Source: Trichostrongylus colubriformis (Eukaryota; Nematoda; Chromadorea; Rhabditida; Trichostrongylidae). From it: a DNA stretch of 64,000 bases. Made by a program: the position numbers and the translations under genes. Positions 1-12,830 of the stretch are shown piece by piece. The notes under the pieces are model-generated. The model did not search any database, was not told where the DNA came from, and saw nothing but the letters and a program-made list of their open reading frames with translations. The stretch lies in NCBI GenBank assembly GCA_963978905.1, contig OZ022257.1, positions 34,547,685-34,611,684 on the forward strand, written 5' to 3'. Position 1 is the first letter of the stretch. Every line of letters begins with the position of its first letter.

Positions 1-1182
1 TGGGTGATATCGAGGCAGGATCGTAAGATGAATGATCTTCTCGGTGAAACGTATCCTACTGAACCCAACACTTACACTTTTCTCTATATAGTGACAGTGA
101 CGTCGAAAACGTAATGATGATTACGGTAACGATGATACATGTGACGATGACAAACTCGATTTTGAGTTTTCGACAGTGGGTTGAAGACCGGTAACTTTGG
201 TTCGATGGTAATGAAAAGTGCACAGAGTGCCTTTCAAAATCAGTACCGTTGCTATAGCAGAGAGGGGGGGCATTCACTATGGTCATTATTTTTACCTAAG
301 CCTAGAAGGCGAAAGGAACCCCTTTCCTCCTCCACTAAGGCTCAGGCAAAAATATACGCCTGAATATGTAGATTGTCCCCTCAAAAATCTCTTCAAGATG
401 CTTAGATGTGCAACTTTCCATAAGATGCCCCCCACCCCTCATTGCGATAGCACCTCAGAACCTTTTCAAATTCATAGAATTGAGCAGCGCATTTTCGGAT
501 ACTTCGCCAGGTGGCATAAATCGCTGTGTAGGTGTCACACCAAGCGAAGCTCACAAGGCTGTAGTTTATCCCTTGATGACCACCTTCTCTGGGAGAACAG
601 TGGAACTACTGGTAACATATGGGCGATGGCCGCTGTCGACCCTACGTGATTGACACAATTGGTACTGAAACTATTCGAATAAAGCACGAATTTTGTCTGA
701 TATTTTCGACAAAAACAAATAGAATTAACTGGAATTCTGGTTGGAAAGGAATCTTTATAAGAACCAAAATACGTATTCATAAAATTTCAGTCAAACATGG
801 GACTGGAGTGTGTGTGAAAACACCGAGGATTTGCTCATCTTGGGGTAGTTGTGATGTTGACAGGAATAAAATTAATTTCAAAGAAGTTTGCTAGTCAAGC
901 GATGGCGGGACGGTCTCCTCGATTGAGCGTTGTGGTGGTTTTGGCCAAGAACTGCCAGCCAGGAAAGTCTCTGTGTGGAATGTCCAATTCTCAAGGATAA
1001 AAGTGGATGTGGGAAAATTTAGAGGAGTGATCAAAAATGACAGAATTGCAAGTAACGTTTGCCCTTGATTTATAAGGGAATCGCCCTCTTTCCATGTCAA
1101 AGAAAGGGCCTGCTTGGCCAACTGACTGGGATTTGAGAGCGGGATTGGAAAGCAACAAATCTTCACGACCATAGAGGGTTGG

Positions 1183-1323
1183 GCATGGGTTGAGCACTAT
1201 TCGAGGGAAGATCGTGTCGCGGGTTGAAAAAAGTGGCTTTTGGGAAGGCTTTGTCGTGGAACTTTAATGACCTACCTATTTCCAGTGATATAATACCGAT
1301 CTCTGAGAAAAAGCCGTCAGTAA
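1183..1323. repeat. Dispersed direct repeat, copy 1
   Basis: About 140 bases starting with GCATGGGTTGAG match the segment at 2563-2700 in the same orientation with scattered differences. Shared blocks include GGGAAGATCGTG, GGTTGAAAAA and CCACCTATTTC-like sequence. The element type is unknown; no terminal repeats were found. Confidence 0.5.
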
Positions 1324-1616
1324 TGTTAATATGGATTCAAAATTTTACATTGAGAGATTACAGATTTGCTTCTATTATCAAGGATGGCGACGTACACTTC
1401 GAGAAGAATTCTATTTCTAATCTGAGAATCTTCTGGAGAGTAAAGGTGCTCCACCCAAAAATTTTCAATTCACCACCAATGAAACAAGCCCCACGAGTTG
1501 TGGGAGCTTTAAGATTTCGTCTGAAAAAAGATGATTTTGACCTCTTGGGAAGAGAACTCTTACGCAGACACTGCCAGAAGAGCTATAGTGCATACATTTG
1601 CACGCAGAGTCCCTAA
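1224..1616 (+). CDS. Unidentified 130-codon open frame, possibly exonic
   Basis: The frame is open for 130 codons but has no good ATG at its start (the first codon is TTG; the first internal ATG is near 1323). Codons from about 1330 to 1440 look protein-like and are followed by a strong donor-like GTAAAG after Trp-Arg at 1440, so an exon ending there is an alternative to one continuous frame. The first 100 bases lie in a repeat that recurs near 2.6 kb, which argues against a conserved gene start. I recognise no family. It could equally be a chance frame or a repeat remnant. Confidence 0.22.
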   Translation: MKKVAFGKALSWNFNDLPISSDIIPISEKKPSVMLIWIQNFTLRDYRFASIIKDGDVHFEKNSISNLRIFWRVKVLHPKIFNSPPMKQAPRVVGALRFRLKKDDFDLLGRELLRRHCQKSYSAYICTQSP

Positions 1617-2562
1617 TACATATCTTCCGTAATTACGGGATCAGCAAACGCTTTGATGGGAGGGCAAAAGTGACGACTGTTCAGTGAACAACGGCGGCGG
1701 GCAAATGCACGCGAGAACACTTTTTTCCTGAGAATTACAGAGGACACCGTATAATGTCTCAGAACGACCATGCGAGATGGTTGATATGACAACGAATTTT
1801 GACAAGCAAGTAGTATCAGCAAGCGACAGACATTCGACTGTAAAACATTTCCGAAAAGGTTAACGAGAAGATGGTAGCAAAAATGTCGGCGCCTTTTGAT
1901 CTCAGTGGGATGGGTAACGCATTTGACCAAAGAGAGAGCAGAACCGATAAACCGCTCACTCGCTGAAAATGATGGTACAGGTTCTAGGTACAGCAGCTGG
2001 AGGACTTATCGCCTTTGATGATTTTCTCAGTGGATTTCGCTAGCATCTCGTCGCTAAGTCGTTCAGTATCGGTCGTAGTTGAGCGGACATACATGGCAGT
2101 GGTAAGCAGTCAAATGACGCGCCTGCTTGTGAGAGGAGCGCTGCCGTTTGGTGCGGTGTGCCACACATGTTTCTTTTTGGTTGTCACAGTGGTCATGTAA
2201 TTTTCTCTTGAACCTTCGAACTATCTCTCCGGTTACCTCTGATTCCACCAGGCTGCGCTATGATTAAAATCCTGAGAGCTGCTCATGTATGTAGCCTTGA
2301 TCATTTTCAATTTATAATTTTTAAGTAGCTTCATTTCTTGCATGTGAGCGCACGTGTTGGACTCGACCTTGGCGGAGATCATTTCATGTAGGCAGAAAGA
2401 AGTGCTCACCTCATGAATAATTTGGAATGAAGATAACGCAATGAACAAAATCCGCCTAACCTTATCGTAACTGATACAGTGAGGTAGGTGTATTATGATG
2501 TTTGCTTGAGATACGTGAGCTTTTCAGATCAGAATGGTTCTCTGTTGAGTCAAAAGGGGTCG

Positions 2563-2700
2563 CGCATGGGTTGAGGTGTTTTTAAGGGAAGATCGTGCTG
2601 CAGGTTGAAAAAGTGGCATTTGGGAGAAATTCGCGTAACTCAGTGACCCACCTATTTCTACTGATACGCTGATAGTTCCCGGAGGAAGGTCGTCGGTCAT
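2563..2700. repeat. Dispersed direct repeat, copy 2
   Basis: Second copy of the repeat at 1183-1323, same orientation, about 1.4 kb away. Both end close to a GTCGTCGGTCAT / GCCGTCAGTAAT block. Confidence 0.5.
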
Positions 2701-4790
2701 AAAATTAGTTAGCAAAATAAAGCAAAATAACTGAATAAAATGGTTGTACTAGTTTCATGAATCATTTGACTTCAAGCAAAGAATGATCGAATGGACTGTT
2801 TGTTTTCGATTTTGATATTTTTAACCAAAGATTAATTGAGCAGTCAAAATTAAACTTCATTCGAGGGGAGGGGAGTCTGGTATTAATGAGTTAGTCAGGT
2901 TTTCCTTTGCGAGGTTCTCAAACGGGTGCCCAAACAAGGTTGTGTGGCGATTGGTCGAACATTCGCGCGGCGCGTGAACTTCGGAAGCTTCCGACCAGAT
3001 ATCTCTGAAGATCCTCCACGGCACCAGTCCACTACGTCTTGAGCAGAATTCCGACGACCTGCGACAAGTCTTACTGACGGCGCCGCGAGGCGAAAATTCG
3101 ACTAATATTCACAAACCCGTTCTTCTTTTATATATGTACCAATACGAAGCTATGAGTGGAATCTAACGTTTCGATCTTCTCCTCTTCTTTAGAGAATGGC
3201 AATCGGTAAAAATTTTTTATAGTTTGATTTATGTACATGTGGTTTGTGTTTGAAATACTGTGTTACCTGTGATTCGGACATTTCCTGTCCCTCGGATCGA
3301 CTAGAAAGGGAAGAAGAGCTCATTTTGATTATACAGGAGGAAAATAATTCTGACCACCTCCATTGGAGTTGGATCAGTTTCTCTTATTAATAGAAATCAT
3401 TTTTCATGTTATTGATTTGTTGGTCGGTTGAGCTATTCCTAAATGTTTCTTGTATAAAAATAGATGCAGGAAGAATCTGCTTATGAAACTATTATACTAT
3501 CTGGTGATAGTCATTATCACTGAAAATTGAGCATTTTGCTCGGAGAGACCTTTCAAATTTCTTGATCTTATTTATTCATATTTAATTGATTCGGTCGTCA
3601 GGTCTCTGACGATGTTTGTGGAGCACTGGTGAGGACAAAAGGTGCGGTTCAAATTATCTTCATTTTAAGGGCAAAGAAAAATTCGACGCATCTGTATTCC
3701 AGTACCGATTCTTGCTGTAAGCGACGTCATGGAGATGAAATATAGTTTGCATTTGAATGACTCATGACTTTGATCCCGCTGTCAATCGTAGTCGGTTGAA
3801 CGCACATTCGCGTCTTAGGCAACTACATAGGCCACCAAGTGAACAAAAAATTAGGAGAGCCACTCAAAATCCCCGAGTCTCGTTGCAATCCTAAATGTGC
3901 GCTACACAAGAGTTCAAAGAATGATTAAACGTCGTCCTGCAGTAGAGATGCAAGGTAGACAATCGCAAAAGAGTTTACATTTCCATGGAACGATATGAAT
4001 TGAATTGGTCTACTTATCCCAGAGCTTCTGATATATCCCGCAACACTTTTGAATGGACATGCAGATGACACGTGCGTTGGTTCGTCGAAACTGAGGAATA
4101 AACCACCAAGAACACAGTCACAAAGAATGCAAAGCGAAAGAGTCGCAATAACCATTCAGAAAATCCATTTACGGATTACCGTAAGAGGTGGCGTGGGAAC
4201 TCGTGGAAAAACCACTTCAAACGCACTCAGAGGAAAGGATTTTCTGAATATACGTGGCTTTGTCACGTCACAGTAAAAAAAACTACCGAACTGCGAAGGG
4301 AGCAGCCCACGTGCAGAAAAATCTAAATGTAGCAGCATGGTAGTGGTCCACCATAAATTTCAGGCATGCAATGCAATGAAATACAGTGCTTGCCGCTACT
4401 AACCAGAGAAGGGTACAGCTTCCCACGGAAGCTTGAACTGAGACCCAGATGGGCCGACACAGTTCCGAATACTGATCATAAATGTGAAGACCAAAATCGC
4501 AAAATGCCTCTCTGAAGCGAGTTAGGAGGTGTCAATGTTTGCTTGCGATGGATCATTGGGGTGGCTCACTGGTATTGTCTAGGATCTTAGAGTTGAGGAA
4601 GGAATTCTGGGTTTACTCTCCATTGGTTAATTTTCTTCCATTTTGTGTTTCGTTCTTCAGCAGATACGTCTCCTTCTCTTATGAATGTTTCCCTGTACTG
4701 GCCACCCATATCGAGTATAACAAATGAATTTGCTAATAGGATCGTGAAAATTTGGTAATTTCAGCGGTTGTAAATAAAGTTCCAGCGTAA

Positions 4791-4982
4791 ATGATGGGTG
4801 CGAACAGGTTTCAGTACAAGAAAACATTCAGAAGTGAAAGAGAAGAACTTATTGACGATGAAACACAAAATGCAAAAACAGCCGCACCGGCGGCAGCAAA
4901 CCCACAATGTCCTGCCTCAACAGTGGGGCATCACAAGGCAACTTTGACCCCTTCTAACTTGCTTTATAATTTACATATCTAA
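4791..4982 (+). CDS. Candidate first exon or small gene, unknown product
   Basis: An ATG-initiated frame of 63 codons with strong purine-first codon bias. It starts with two Met, is rich in Lys, Arg and Glu to about residue 30, then has an Ala-Pro run. The upstream codon is an in-frame TAA, so the ATG is a true frame start rather than a continuing exon. A TTTCAG acceptor at 4759-4764 lies 26 bases upstream, as in trans-spliced nematode genes. The reading frame ends at a TAA after residue 63, but a splice donor may end the exon earlier, since the last 12 residues look less coding. I do not recognise a domain. Downstream exons were not found. Confidence 0.38.
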   Translation: MMGANRFQYKKTFRSEREELIDDETQNAKTAAPAAANPQCPASTVGHHKATLTPSNLLYNLHI

Positions 4983-5810
4983 TTTTGGGTTTCACAATTA
5001 TAATCAGCATTCGGAAGTCTATCGATACATCTAAGTCTCGATTAGAAGCTCCACGAGAAGTTCTTTCCTTAGTATGTTCTTGGAGTTCATTTTTTCACTA
5101 TACACTATGTGCTGATGATTTATGAAACAGTGGAATTTTGTACCATGGCAAAACTGCTCCAGAATCTGCGACTTGAAAGGAAAGGACGGTACAGATGTGA
5201 GGACAAGTCGACAGCCAGTTTAGGGTAAATCAGGACTTCCATTTCAAGAAATTACTGTAAGCACTAGCTTCGATGGGAACGGTCTACAACACTAGGGAAT
5301 GCTTCAGAGAATTGAGGCGCACGAAGAATACTCCTTAAACCTGGTTTTACCGACTAGGCATAGAAGACCCCATAAACCGAGCTGAGTCATCTTCCTTCGC
5401 GACATCGTGAAACCTCACCTTGCCAACATCGTCAAGCCTGCTCTTCACAGGTTCGATTGGGAACTTCAGCAAATTTCATTGAACTCAATTCGTCTCACGG
5501 GATTTTGTGCTCTAAGCTATCACCATATCAGCTGACTGCCTTTCAAAGCAAAGAAGCTATTTGTGTTCAGCATCAAAGGACGTCTGGAATGCAAACCGAA
5601 CATTTCTTCGATCCCAGGTCAAGCGAAATTCGGCGAAATGGTAGTACACCGCATGCAAGAGTTATTGAGAGTCTCATCGCAGATAATTCATAGTTGATTA
5701 TTCCCCAATATGATTTTTGTAAAACACTGAGTTTCTTTATCAAAGGGAAAACGGAAGACCTCAGTACCCGACTTAACACGTGTCACTCGTATACCCATTC
5801 CGGAGCGCCG

Positions 5811-5919
5811 GTGGCCTACGGACATGGATGAGTGGCGAGAGTGAGAGTGCGTGGCAAGAGTGAGAGTGTGTGGCAGAGTTAGAGAGTTTGATACACTCTC
5901 ACCCAAGTCCGTAGGCCAC
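5811..5919. repeat. Small inverted repeat enclosing a short tandem repeat
   Basis: GTGGCCTACGGA at 5811-5822 is repeated inverted at 5908-5919. Between them lie about two and a half copies of a 20-base unit resembling GTGGCAAGAGTGAGAGTGTG. The rest of 4983-6185 shows nothing recognisable. Confidence 0.6.
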
Positions 5920-6185
5920 GCCCTATCAGTTGTTCCGAAATGGAGTGTATTTGCTATCGTGCAAGCACGCTAATCTCACAAAGGTTACTTCGATAAACTG
6001 TGACTGGGAGAACGGCAGCATTTTACCTTGCTAGTACTGCACACAGGTGGAACATGATGATGAAGGAGAAATTAAGGTGTATGGCGTGATTGAGCGAAAT
6101 CTGTGAATTTACTGCACCACAGCATATTTCACGCCTCTATTCGTGGTCGGCCGCTGTTACGTTGCTACACATATGTTCTCTATAT

Positions 6186-6425
6186 ATGAAAAATCGAAGT
6201 TCAATTGAAGTCAGAAAAAGAACGAATATAAGCGAGCTGATGCAGAAGAAATGCAGTAGAGCAGTGCAGAAGAAATCAGTAGAGCAACTTGGCAACACAG
6301 ACAGTGACAAAGTAAAAGTCTTACCAAAGGAAAGAAAAACTCATCAGATTGGTTTGAATCCTACCAAAGTACGAATTCTTTGCGCTGAACTCGCTACCAA
6401 TGAGTCATCATTGAAGAAAAAGTGA
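6186..6425 (+). CDS. Candidate small basic protein or exon
   Basis: From the ATG at 6186 the frame runs 79 codons to TGA with clear purine-first bias and a Lys/Arg/Ser-rich composition ending in a run of lysines. An internal near-duplication (GCAGAAGAAATGCAGTAGAG followed by GCAGAAGAAATCAGTAGAG, about 6242-6288) adds a repeated Gln-Lys-Lys motif. The open frame extends upstream of the ATG, so this may be an exon rather than a whole gene. No family recognised, no splice partner identified. Confidence 0.33.
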   Translation: MKNRSSIEVRKRTNISELMQKKCSRAVQKKSVEQLGNTDSDKVKVLPKERKTHQIGLNPTKVRILCAELATNESSLKKK

Positions 6426-7363
6426 ATCACACGAATTGCTGAGCGAGAAATGACGACCTACCTTTCCAGGAACAAATACCACTGCTGGAGGTTCATCCCG
6501 TGTGGAAGGAGAGTTGAAGCAGGGTGACGCACTGAAAATGGCGGTAACAAAGGGATGACAGAAAATTCTCCGAACCCTCTCACCTGGGCGTTTCAGGTTG
6601 TTCTCCCATCGAGATCAGCTGCATTTGACTTTCGTTAGTCCTCAGGTGCACGTAGTCGGGCGGATCGCCAAAAGGCATCTGAGCAGTTTATATCTGTAGC
6701 TGTCTGTCCAACCCCCTCACAAGAAATGCTGTGCGCTCACTTGGACGCGCAATGGACACGCGATGACAATCAGGATGAGTTAGCCGGCTCCCGCCCTGTA
6801 ATCATTTCTATGGCAAGGACAAGATTTAACTAACATCCATATAATTGAAACTCTCATAAGAACGTTGTCGAGTTGGCGACGCGGGGGGGAGGGGGAACAC
6901 TATAAGGGGGAAATATTTTTATGCACATATAATTGCCTGCAATTGTATGCGCCCACGCCGGTTCAATTTCTCAATAGCCCGGATCTGGCCCAGCATGATT
7001 ATTTCCCCCATAGACTGACGACACAGGGACGAGTTCAACAACGAGTGCATTTGTCTTCAAAGTATATTTCCATAATTTTGCTGATATAGTGAAACGATTA
7101 AACTGCTGGAAAAAAATGAAAAGAGAAAAATCCCAGAAATATCTGGAAGAAATAACAGTGATCGACCGCATCGGTTACAAAAGCAAACGAAAAGTGTAAG
7201 ATCGGTTTGATACGAATGATGCCGTGGGAGAGGTCTGCTCCATCCAAAGATCACATGGTTGCAGGTAAAAAGAAGCTCCATATGCTAGAGATGATTTAGA
7301 TGGCGGCATGTTGGTGTGAAACTTTCATAAAAGTGATTAATTACATCGACTGGTTTCTTTTAG

Positions 7364-7503
7364 TGGAAAGTAGAAAAGATACACCCCGAAGTGAACCAAT
7401 TTCATTTTCGACTGAGTTTCGAGTGCAAGGCGCATCCAAAAAAGATTGGACAGTCGGGCAGCTTGATTTTTTTACTTATTTGGGAAAGCAAAAAACATCT
7501 TGA
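7364..7503 (+). CDS. Candidate terminal exon
   Basis: A pyrimidine-rich acceptor (TTTCTTTTAG, ending 7363) leads into a 46-codon frame with purine-first bias ending in TGA at 7501-7503. The composition is polar with a hydrophobic stretch near the end. No partner exon or poly(A) signal was located. Unknown product. Confidence 0.28.
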
Positions 7504-8961
7504 GCGAAGTGTAGTTTTCGGGATTTCGTGTTGATTCTCGTGAGCAATCATTTCTTTTTTTAAGAGATCAATAACTCCAGCCGTGGATGACGGATTGTGA
7601 GCGTACTCACACTGCTCGGAAAAGGAACTGCGCTCCCCCTCTATGCGGGAACGTGAGTGAGTGAAGACCCACCAGTGACCTCAAACTGTAAGAGATATTC
7701 TATCAACGGGTCTAGTCGAAGTGTTCTCGAGGGGACGACATCATTATTGGTCTCTGTGCTAGAGAGCTCAAGGAGATGAAAAATTTACGGAGTCATTTTG
7801 AAGGGTTTCAGAATGTGAGGTATTTTGTGACATTGCTGTGCATCTTACTGGATGGTAACCTTAATTTCGGTCATACACTCGCGTCCAACTCTCGCGTCAG
7901 AGAAAGCACTCATACTGAGAAGTTGGTTCAGTCATTTCCTCTAATCATTTCCTATAATTTTCTGCTGCCTTTAAGCGCTTTTCGTGCACTTCGATGATAC
8001 GATTGCGATAAAACTGTGTCATTGCCGCCGGGCTATTTTCGCGCGCCTTCACCTTTTCGAATCGTGCTGCAGTTAGGCTGTGCTACAGCGACCCGAGCGA
8101 AAGTGGGTTTTAGGAAGCACTACGTCTGGTAACTACGCTGATGAAAGAAGGGATCACTATCCCAGTTGCAATAGTGTTTCCTTGACAGTTATCGCAAGAT
8201 GCCGCTGAACGCCCTATGCGAGTGAAAAGATTTGCAAATATTACTCAGTATCACCGGTCCGCACCAACTCCGCTTTGGATTAATTCGCTTTATTTCTGAA
8301 TATCATTACTATCACTTCTTGCTGACCTCCCCAGATGCAGAGCAATAATGCAAAGGCACGGTGGTTCCATTTTGAGCGTGATTTCGATGCTTGTGCTGTA
8401 TTTACCCACGACTTCTTACCCGTGGAACTGTTATAATAGATAAATATTTGGTCGCCAGACACAGTACGCCAGGAAATGGTCTTTTCGATGCTTGCAATAA
8501 ATAAACAATGACTGAGGCCGGCTGATTTGAGTGGCAGTCACTTTTCCTTCTTTTAGACCTTCCCAAATGCACGTAAATATTTTCCAACGTTCGGTCTAGT
8601 GACCCCATCTCGCTTCTAAGTACACATTCCAGCGGTAGCTGTCCAAAGACTTAGAAATTACCCGGTCTTAACTTTAGCCTTCATTAACATCAAAGTCCTT
8701 CGAAATTCCTGATCGTTGGAACTAAATGAATTTCAATAATTAAATATGTACAGTCAGTTTGTGACTTGTCAAAAAAGTTGATTTCAACTCCTGCCAAATA
8801 ACTCTTTGCTGCTGAAGCAATGCTGAGAGCTGGGTGCGAAGGCAACCGATTTCTTCAACCTTCCTCGACAGTATGATGTATCTCAGCAGGTTTCATCTAC
8901 AGGTCACACGGAAGAAGAATTGGATGTCGAAAATGTGCCTCATTCACAGAGCACTATTTTG

Positions 8962-9281
8962 AGACAGTGATAGGAGTATTGTGGGTAATGGGAACTCCTG
9001 AAGGGGGTCACGCAACTGAGCTAGGGCTTTAAAAAGCTAGTGGCGGGTTTTCCGGTGATAAGGAGCGTTCTCGCGCTTTATAAGAGTCGTCTTCTTCAAC
9101 AGTCACCACTTGTTTTACGGCAGCCCGCTCCTTTTGAGGATGCATTGCGGGAAGAGGGTATATTTCTCGGGCTTTTGACGGTTTCATTCGGTTTTTTCTT
9201 TCCTTCCGTACTATTGAGCACCTCGACCTTAATATTTAGTGATCCTTCCGTATTCGGCCCGAATTACCCCTATCACTGCCT
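8962..9281. mobile_element. TTAA-family MITE, copy 1 (320 bp)
   Basis: Begins AGACAGTGATAGGAG and ends with the inverse of AGGCAGTGATAGGGG. The right flank is TTAA (9282-9285); the left flank TTTG is a decayed match. The ends match four other copies in this window, and the TTAA target and end sequence suggest a piggyBac-type non-autonomous element. The 81-codon open frame inside recurs in the related copies and is a repeat shadow. Confidence 0.75.
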
Positions 9282-10450
9282 TTAAATGAATAAATCACAA
9301 TACATATGTTCGATTTAGGATATGTTATAAGCAAATGCCAGAACTGTCGAGTGTGACATCCTTCAACAAGGGTCACGGTGAATCCAGTTTTTATTTTGGA
9401 ATTAAATGTCACTAATCGAATTAAGTTTGACGAATAATATCTGAAAATAGCGAAAAGCATAGCGAAGAATTTTTATTTTCGTATATTCGTAAAATTTGCT
9501 GAAAAAGCTTACACATCCAAGAATACGCTGTAATTCGCACCAGGTGTGCACCAAGTAATCGTCTTTTATGTTTTTGGAATTGGGCGGGTGTTCGAACAAA
9601 TATGCTCTAATCACGAGAATAGTTATTTGACAGAAGTTGAAAAATAAGATTGAAAAGTAAAAATAATGAAGTTGAAAAAATAAATTACTTTGGTAAGCGA
9701 ATGAATACTAGTGATTGGTTCTCTGGCATTATGCTCAAAATTGCTGGCTGGACATTTCTGCTGCTGCTGTAGGGCATAATAAGGATCCTGAATTCTATGG
9801 TTCCAAGATTTTTAATCAGTTTTTGACATCTGATCCATCCTAAAGTGCTTAATGCCAACACACAAAAAGCAAGCAGACAGCTGCCCTGCTCTATAGCGCG
9901 TTCATGAGCTGCATTTGAAATTAGGTGAATAATATATTACAACATTATTAAAAATGCATAGTAAATAATTTGACAGCTGTTGAGAGTGTTACGCTATCTT
10001 ATATTCACTTTCCTCACTAAGCATATGATTGTGTTACATTTGATCATGCCATGGACACCTCTAGTCGTTCCCTTCCGAGTCGAGCGCTGATCGGGGGAGG
10101 GGAAAGGGGGGGGGGGTCGTACTTCCCAAAGCGTCTGTGGTCTGTGCTGACAGAGAAGAGAGATTAGAAGGAAGAATAGTGTTAATTAAGATTTCATGAT
10201 GAGTTTTTTTAGCAATTTGTGCGAGCTGTGCAGGGTAAAAAGTTCTTCAGAGCCAATTTCCTCCGAGGGGTTGTAAGGTGATGTTTAGAACCTTTCAAAA
10301 GAGTTCACGCCGACTCGTGCAATCTCCTTAAACGGTGCTCGACCAGGGTTCCGCGCATCAAGAGCATTAAATCACCGCTTAGTGCTTTCATCCCAATGCA
10401 ATGCTTTCATAAATAAACAGAAAAAAACAAACCTCGAAAAAAATTTTCAG
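9282..10450. other. AT-rich DNA, no gene seen
   Basis: Nothing recognisable except a G-rich tract at 10093-10116 on the + strand (runs of 5, 4 and 11 G) that could form a quadruplex or be a sequencing-difficult homopolymer. Confidence 0.45.
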
Positions 10451-10635
10451 ATTTGCTGTACGACAAGAATTGGCCAATCGGTGAACAAAAACGAAAGGCA
10501 ACCTACAAAATACAATAAAAGTGCCCACAAGGAAAGCGGGAACGATTTGCTGAGCAAGGAAACCTCACTGGTTTTCCAAAAACAAATCAAAAGTGTAATG
10601 AAGAAAGTACATAGGATATGGCTGCAAGGAGGCAC
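10451..10635 (+). CDS. Probable internal exon, unknown gene
   Basis: The 185-base segment is bounded by a strong acceptor (AAATTTTCAG, ending 10450) and a strong donor (GTAAGA from 10636). It is open throughout with first-position purine bias. It begins in phase 0 with Ile-Cys-Cys and ends with two bases of a codon. The peptide is Lys/Asn/Gln-rich and hydrophilic, with no recognisable domain. Matching exons were not found, so the rest of the gene probably lies across long introns or outside the window. The overlapping minus-strand frames are shadows. Confidence 0.42.
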
Positions 10636-12009
10636 GTAAGATGAAAGTGCATACATCGTTTGCCACACTTAGCCACTGTCACTTCCATCGTTAATAGAGA
10701 AGAGCATTTGGAATGAAATTCAATGTTGAAGTAGAACACACAGTGTCCATGGCCCAAGGCCAAACAGAGGATCCGATGACAAACAAGCAAATAAACTATT
10801 GTATCACGAGGTTCGTCCGCTGGCACCAATTGCTGGGAAGACAGTCATGGGAAGACGTGACTTTATTGAGTAACTAAGAGTGTGACATGGAAAAAGAACG
10901 GCTGATGCGTTCAGCTCGACACTTATCGGTATGGCTCACAAGCGTTCCTCATCGTTAAATTTATGATTAGAGAAAGAAGTTTTGGAGCCGTGCCAACGCA
11001 TAGTCGGACCGCTCCGAGATTCATGCGCTCCCTCGACATCTCCGTCGTGCGGCGAATCGATTCTTCCTCGTGCTGGCGCCTCCATGGAAGTCAGCTCAGC
11101 CAGATGGGTAGTAGCTCTCCTCCGCAATCATTCATAATCCCATTTGATCAACGCTTGAGCACACGTGTGATAGTACAGCGCGTTCCGAGTTGTGCACTTT
11201 TCGCAGATCTCTTTTGGTTCTCGCTACGGATTGAATGGAATGGAAAAACCTCATTGTGAGCGGAATTCACGAAGCAAATCTGGCACATCAGTCACATCAG
11301 ACTTACGCTAGCTAATTGCTAGCTATTCTGGGATAGAAACAGTCGCTTTGATGCGGAGCACTGCAATGTTCTCGTGCATACACGGTTACTCGATTACGTA
11401 AACTATCTACTAATAGTTAGTGTATCAGCCTGTCGTTGTGCGGATTGTCTGTTTGTGTCTCTGTCCTAAGACAAACCGTTGCAATGAGGTGATGGTTCTC
11501 GTACTTGTAAAAATTTTCCTCGACAGTAGGCTTGACTGAGGTTGTGGGTAAATGTCGCTGGGGCAGAATTTCTCAACAAGGTGTGCGAGCCAATGTGCCG
11601 AATAGGTCTAGGTGTCAAGGAATATTCCTTAGAAAATTTTATGGTTCTGATTCCTTGTTAGAATCACTCTAATATGTAGATGCAACACTTGAATAGAACT
11701 ACGAAAAGAACCGAGTAATTTTCTTTTTTCCACAGCAGAAATGTAAAAAGAAGGGCTCTGAATTTCCATTGAGCAACATTTGAAGAGCCGTCGGCGAGAA
11801 CAGCTCAGTCCAAATTTTCGTGCCCAATGTTGACTAGCTTCTCGCTCTGCGTCCCTGACCACGCGACTGCTGCCTCTCTATTTCATATCTCTCTAGCGTT
11901 CACACAGACATGGAAGCCCACCCCGTCGGCCATCACTTCCGGAAGCTCAGTTAGATTCTTGTATTTTCGCGTGAAACTTACCTTTGGTATGCAAATATAA
12001 CCTAGATAT
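10636..12009. other. No confident gene
   Basis: Overlapping open frames on both strands at 10.9-11.3 kb and a minus-strand frame at 11.63-11.86 kb were examined. None has paired splice signals or a recognisable domain. Confidence 0.4.
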
Positions 12010-12830
12010 AAGGTTGTTGCAAAACTATTAGTCGCAACGAGCAGCGCACTTCAATACGACATAACACGATTGAAACATAACTTTGATCATCAAAGTAAAA
12101 TCCACTTGATCTGACACAGTTTTCCTAACGCTTAGTTAGCGCAAGCATTCCATTCCCTGTTAAAATCTAGATCGCGAGGGCCTCAAACTTCCGGAAAGCA
12201 ATTTCTATATCGAACTTGCTGTTGTCGCAGTTTTGCCTCAAAAGCTCGGAAGAAAGCGATAATCTGTGGGGGAGAGGCTTGTAAAGTAAGGGGGGCGAGG
12301 AAGACTTTGATGCTGAATAGAGTCAATTTTTGTTGAGTGAATTTTGGAGAATGAGAGCGGGCGTTATCCTGAAGCAGGACCGGCCCCCTTCTGTTCACTA
12401 CTACCGGCAACATCTGTCGCAACTCAGTGTAACTTCTGTATAGCAGCAGAGGTCTGCTGTGACAGACTGACCAAGTTGCAGGAAGCCTGGAGGGATCACG
12501 CTCCTACAACACCACCAAAAAGTCAACATAGTTTTTCTGGTATGAGGATGTGGTTTCAGAAAACAATGAGGTGTGGGAAGAATTGTCAACCCCCCACGTT
12601 CGTTCACTTCCTGTTATCCTACCGAATTCATCTCTCATCGTCTGTTATCGAGCTACCCGATGATTCCTTTTTCTGGCGAACAAGATGTTAGAACAGATTG
12701 TGAGCCGGGTCAGATATTGCTCGTATGTCAAATCATGGGTATCAACTTCTGCTTCTTCTTTACCATGCCGATCCAAGCCAGGTGCCTCGATACTGCACTA
12801 GCGAGCACCTACATATGCTGACGCTGCCAT
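12010..12830 (-). mobile_element. Decayed mariner element, 5' end missing
   Basis: At the downstream end AAGGTTGTTGCAAAACTATT (12011-12030) resembles a mariner terminal repeat preceded by TA. Transposase remnants run leftwards from about 12820. The matching upstream terminal repeat was not found, so the element is truncated or too decayed on that side. Confidence 0.65.
12183..12820 (-). pseudogene. Mariner transposase pseudogene
   Basis: Read on the minus strand, successive pieces match the mariner transposase layout. First comes a helix-turn-helix tail with VSRHLAWIGMVKK, near 12800. Next is the first catalytic region ITDDER followed by DNRK (near 12640). Then WWCC with VTADL (near 12480), and the second catalytic motif LLQDNARSH (near 12370). 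A degraded third motif follows (near 12260), then FFRAFEAKL. Conserved tryptophan and tyrosine codons have become stops and there are at least two frameshifts, so the protein is dead. The DDE/D fold of this family cuts and rejoins transposon ends at TA sites. Confidence 0.75.

Larger units (their letters stand above)
1..4763. other. Region without a confident gene
   Basis: Apart from the two weak entries listed inside it (an open frame at 1224-1616 and a dispersed repeat pair), I recognise nothing here. A short Cys-containing frame follows a TTTCAG acceptor at 789-893 and ends in a stop, which could be a terminal exon, but nothing supports it beyond the acceptor. No RNA gene, tandem array or long inverted repeat was seen. 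Confidence 0.4.

Noticed and set aside
8280..8608. Minus-strand frame with a WW-domain-like YYNSSTGKKSW
   Set aside because: Only a few residues fit, the first conserved Trp is not placed correctly, and splice signals inside disagree with the frame.
9040..9285. Frame of 81 codons recurring at 25.2, 39.5 and 58.7 kb
   Set aside because: All are interiors or ends of the TTAA-family MITE; not a protein family.
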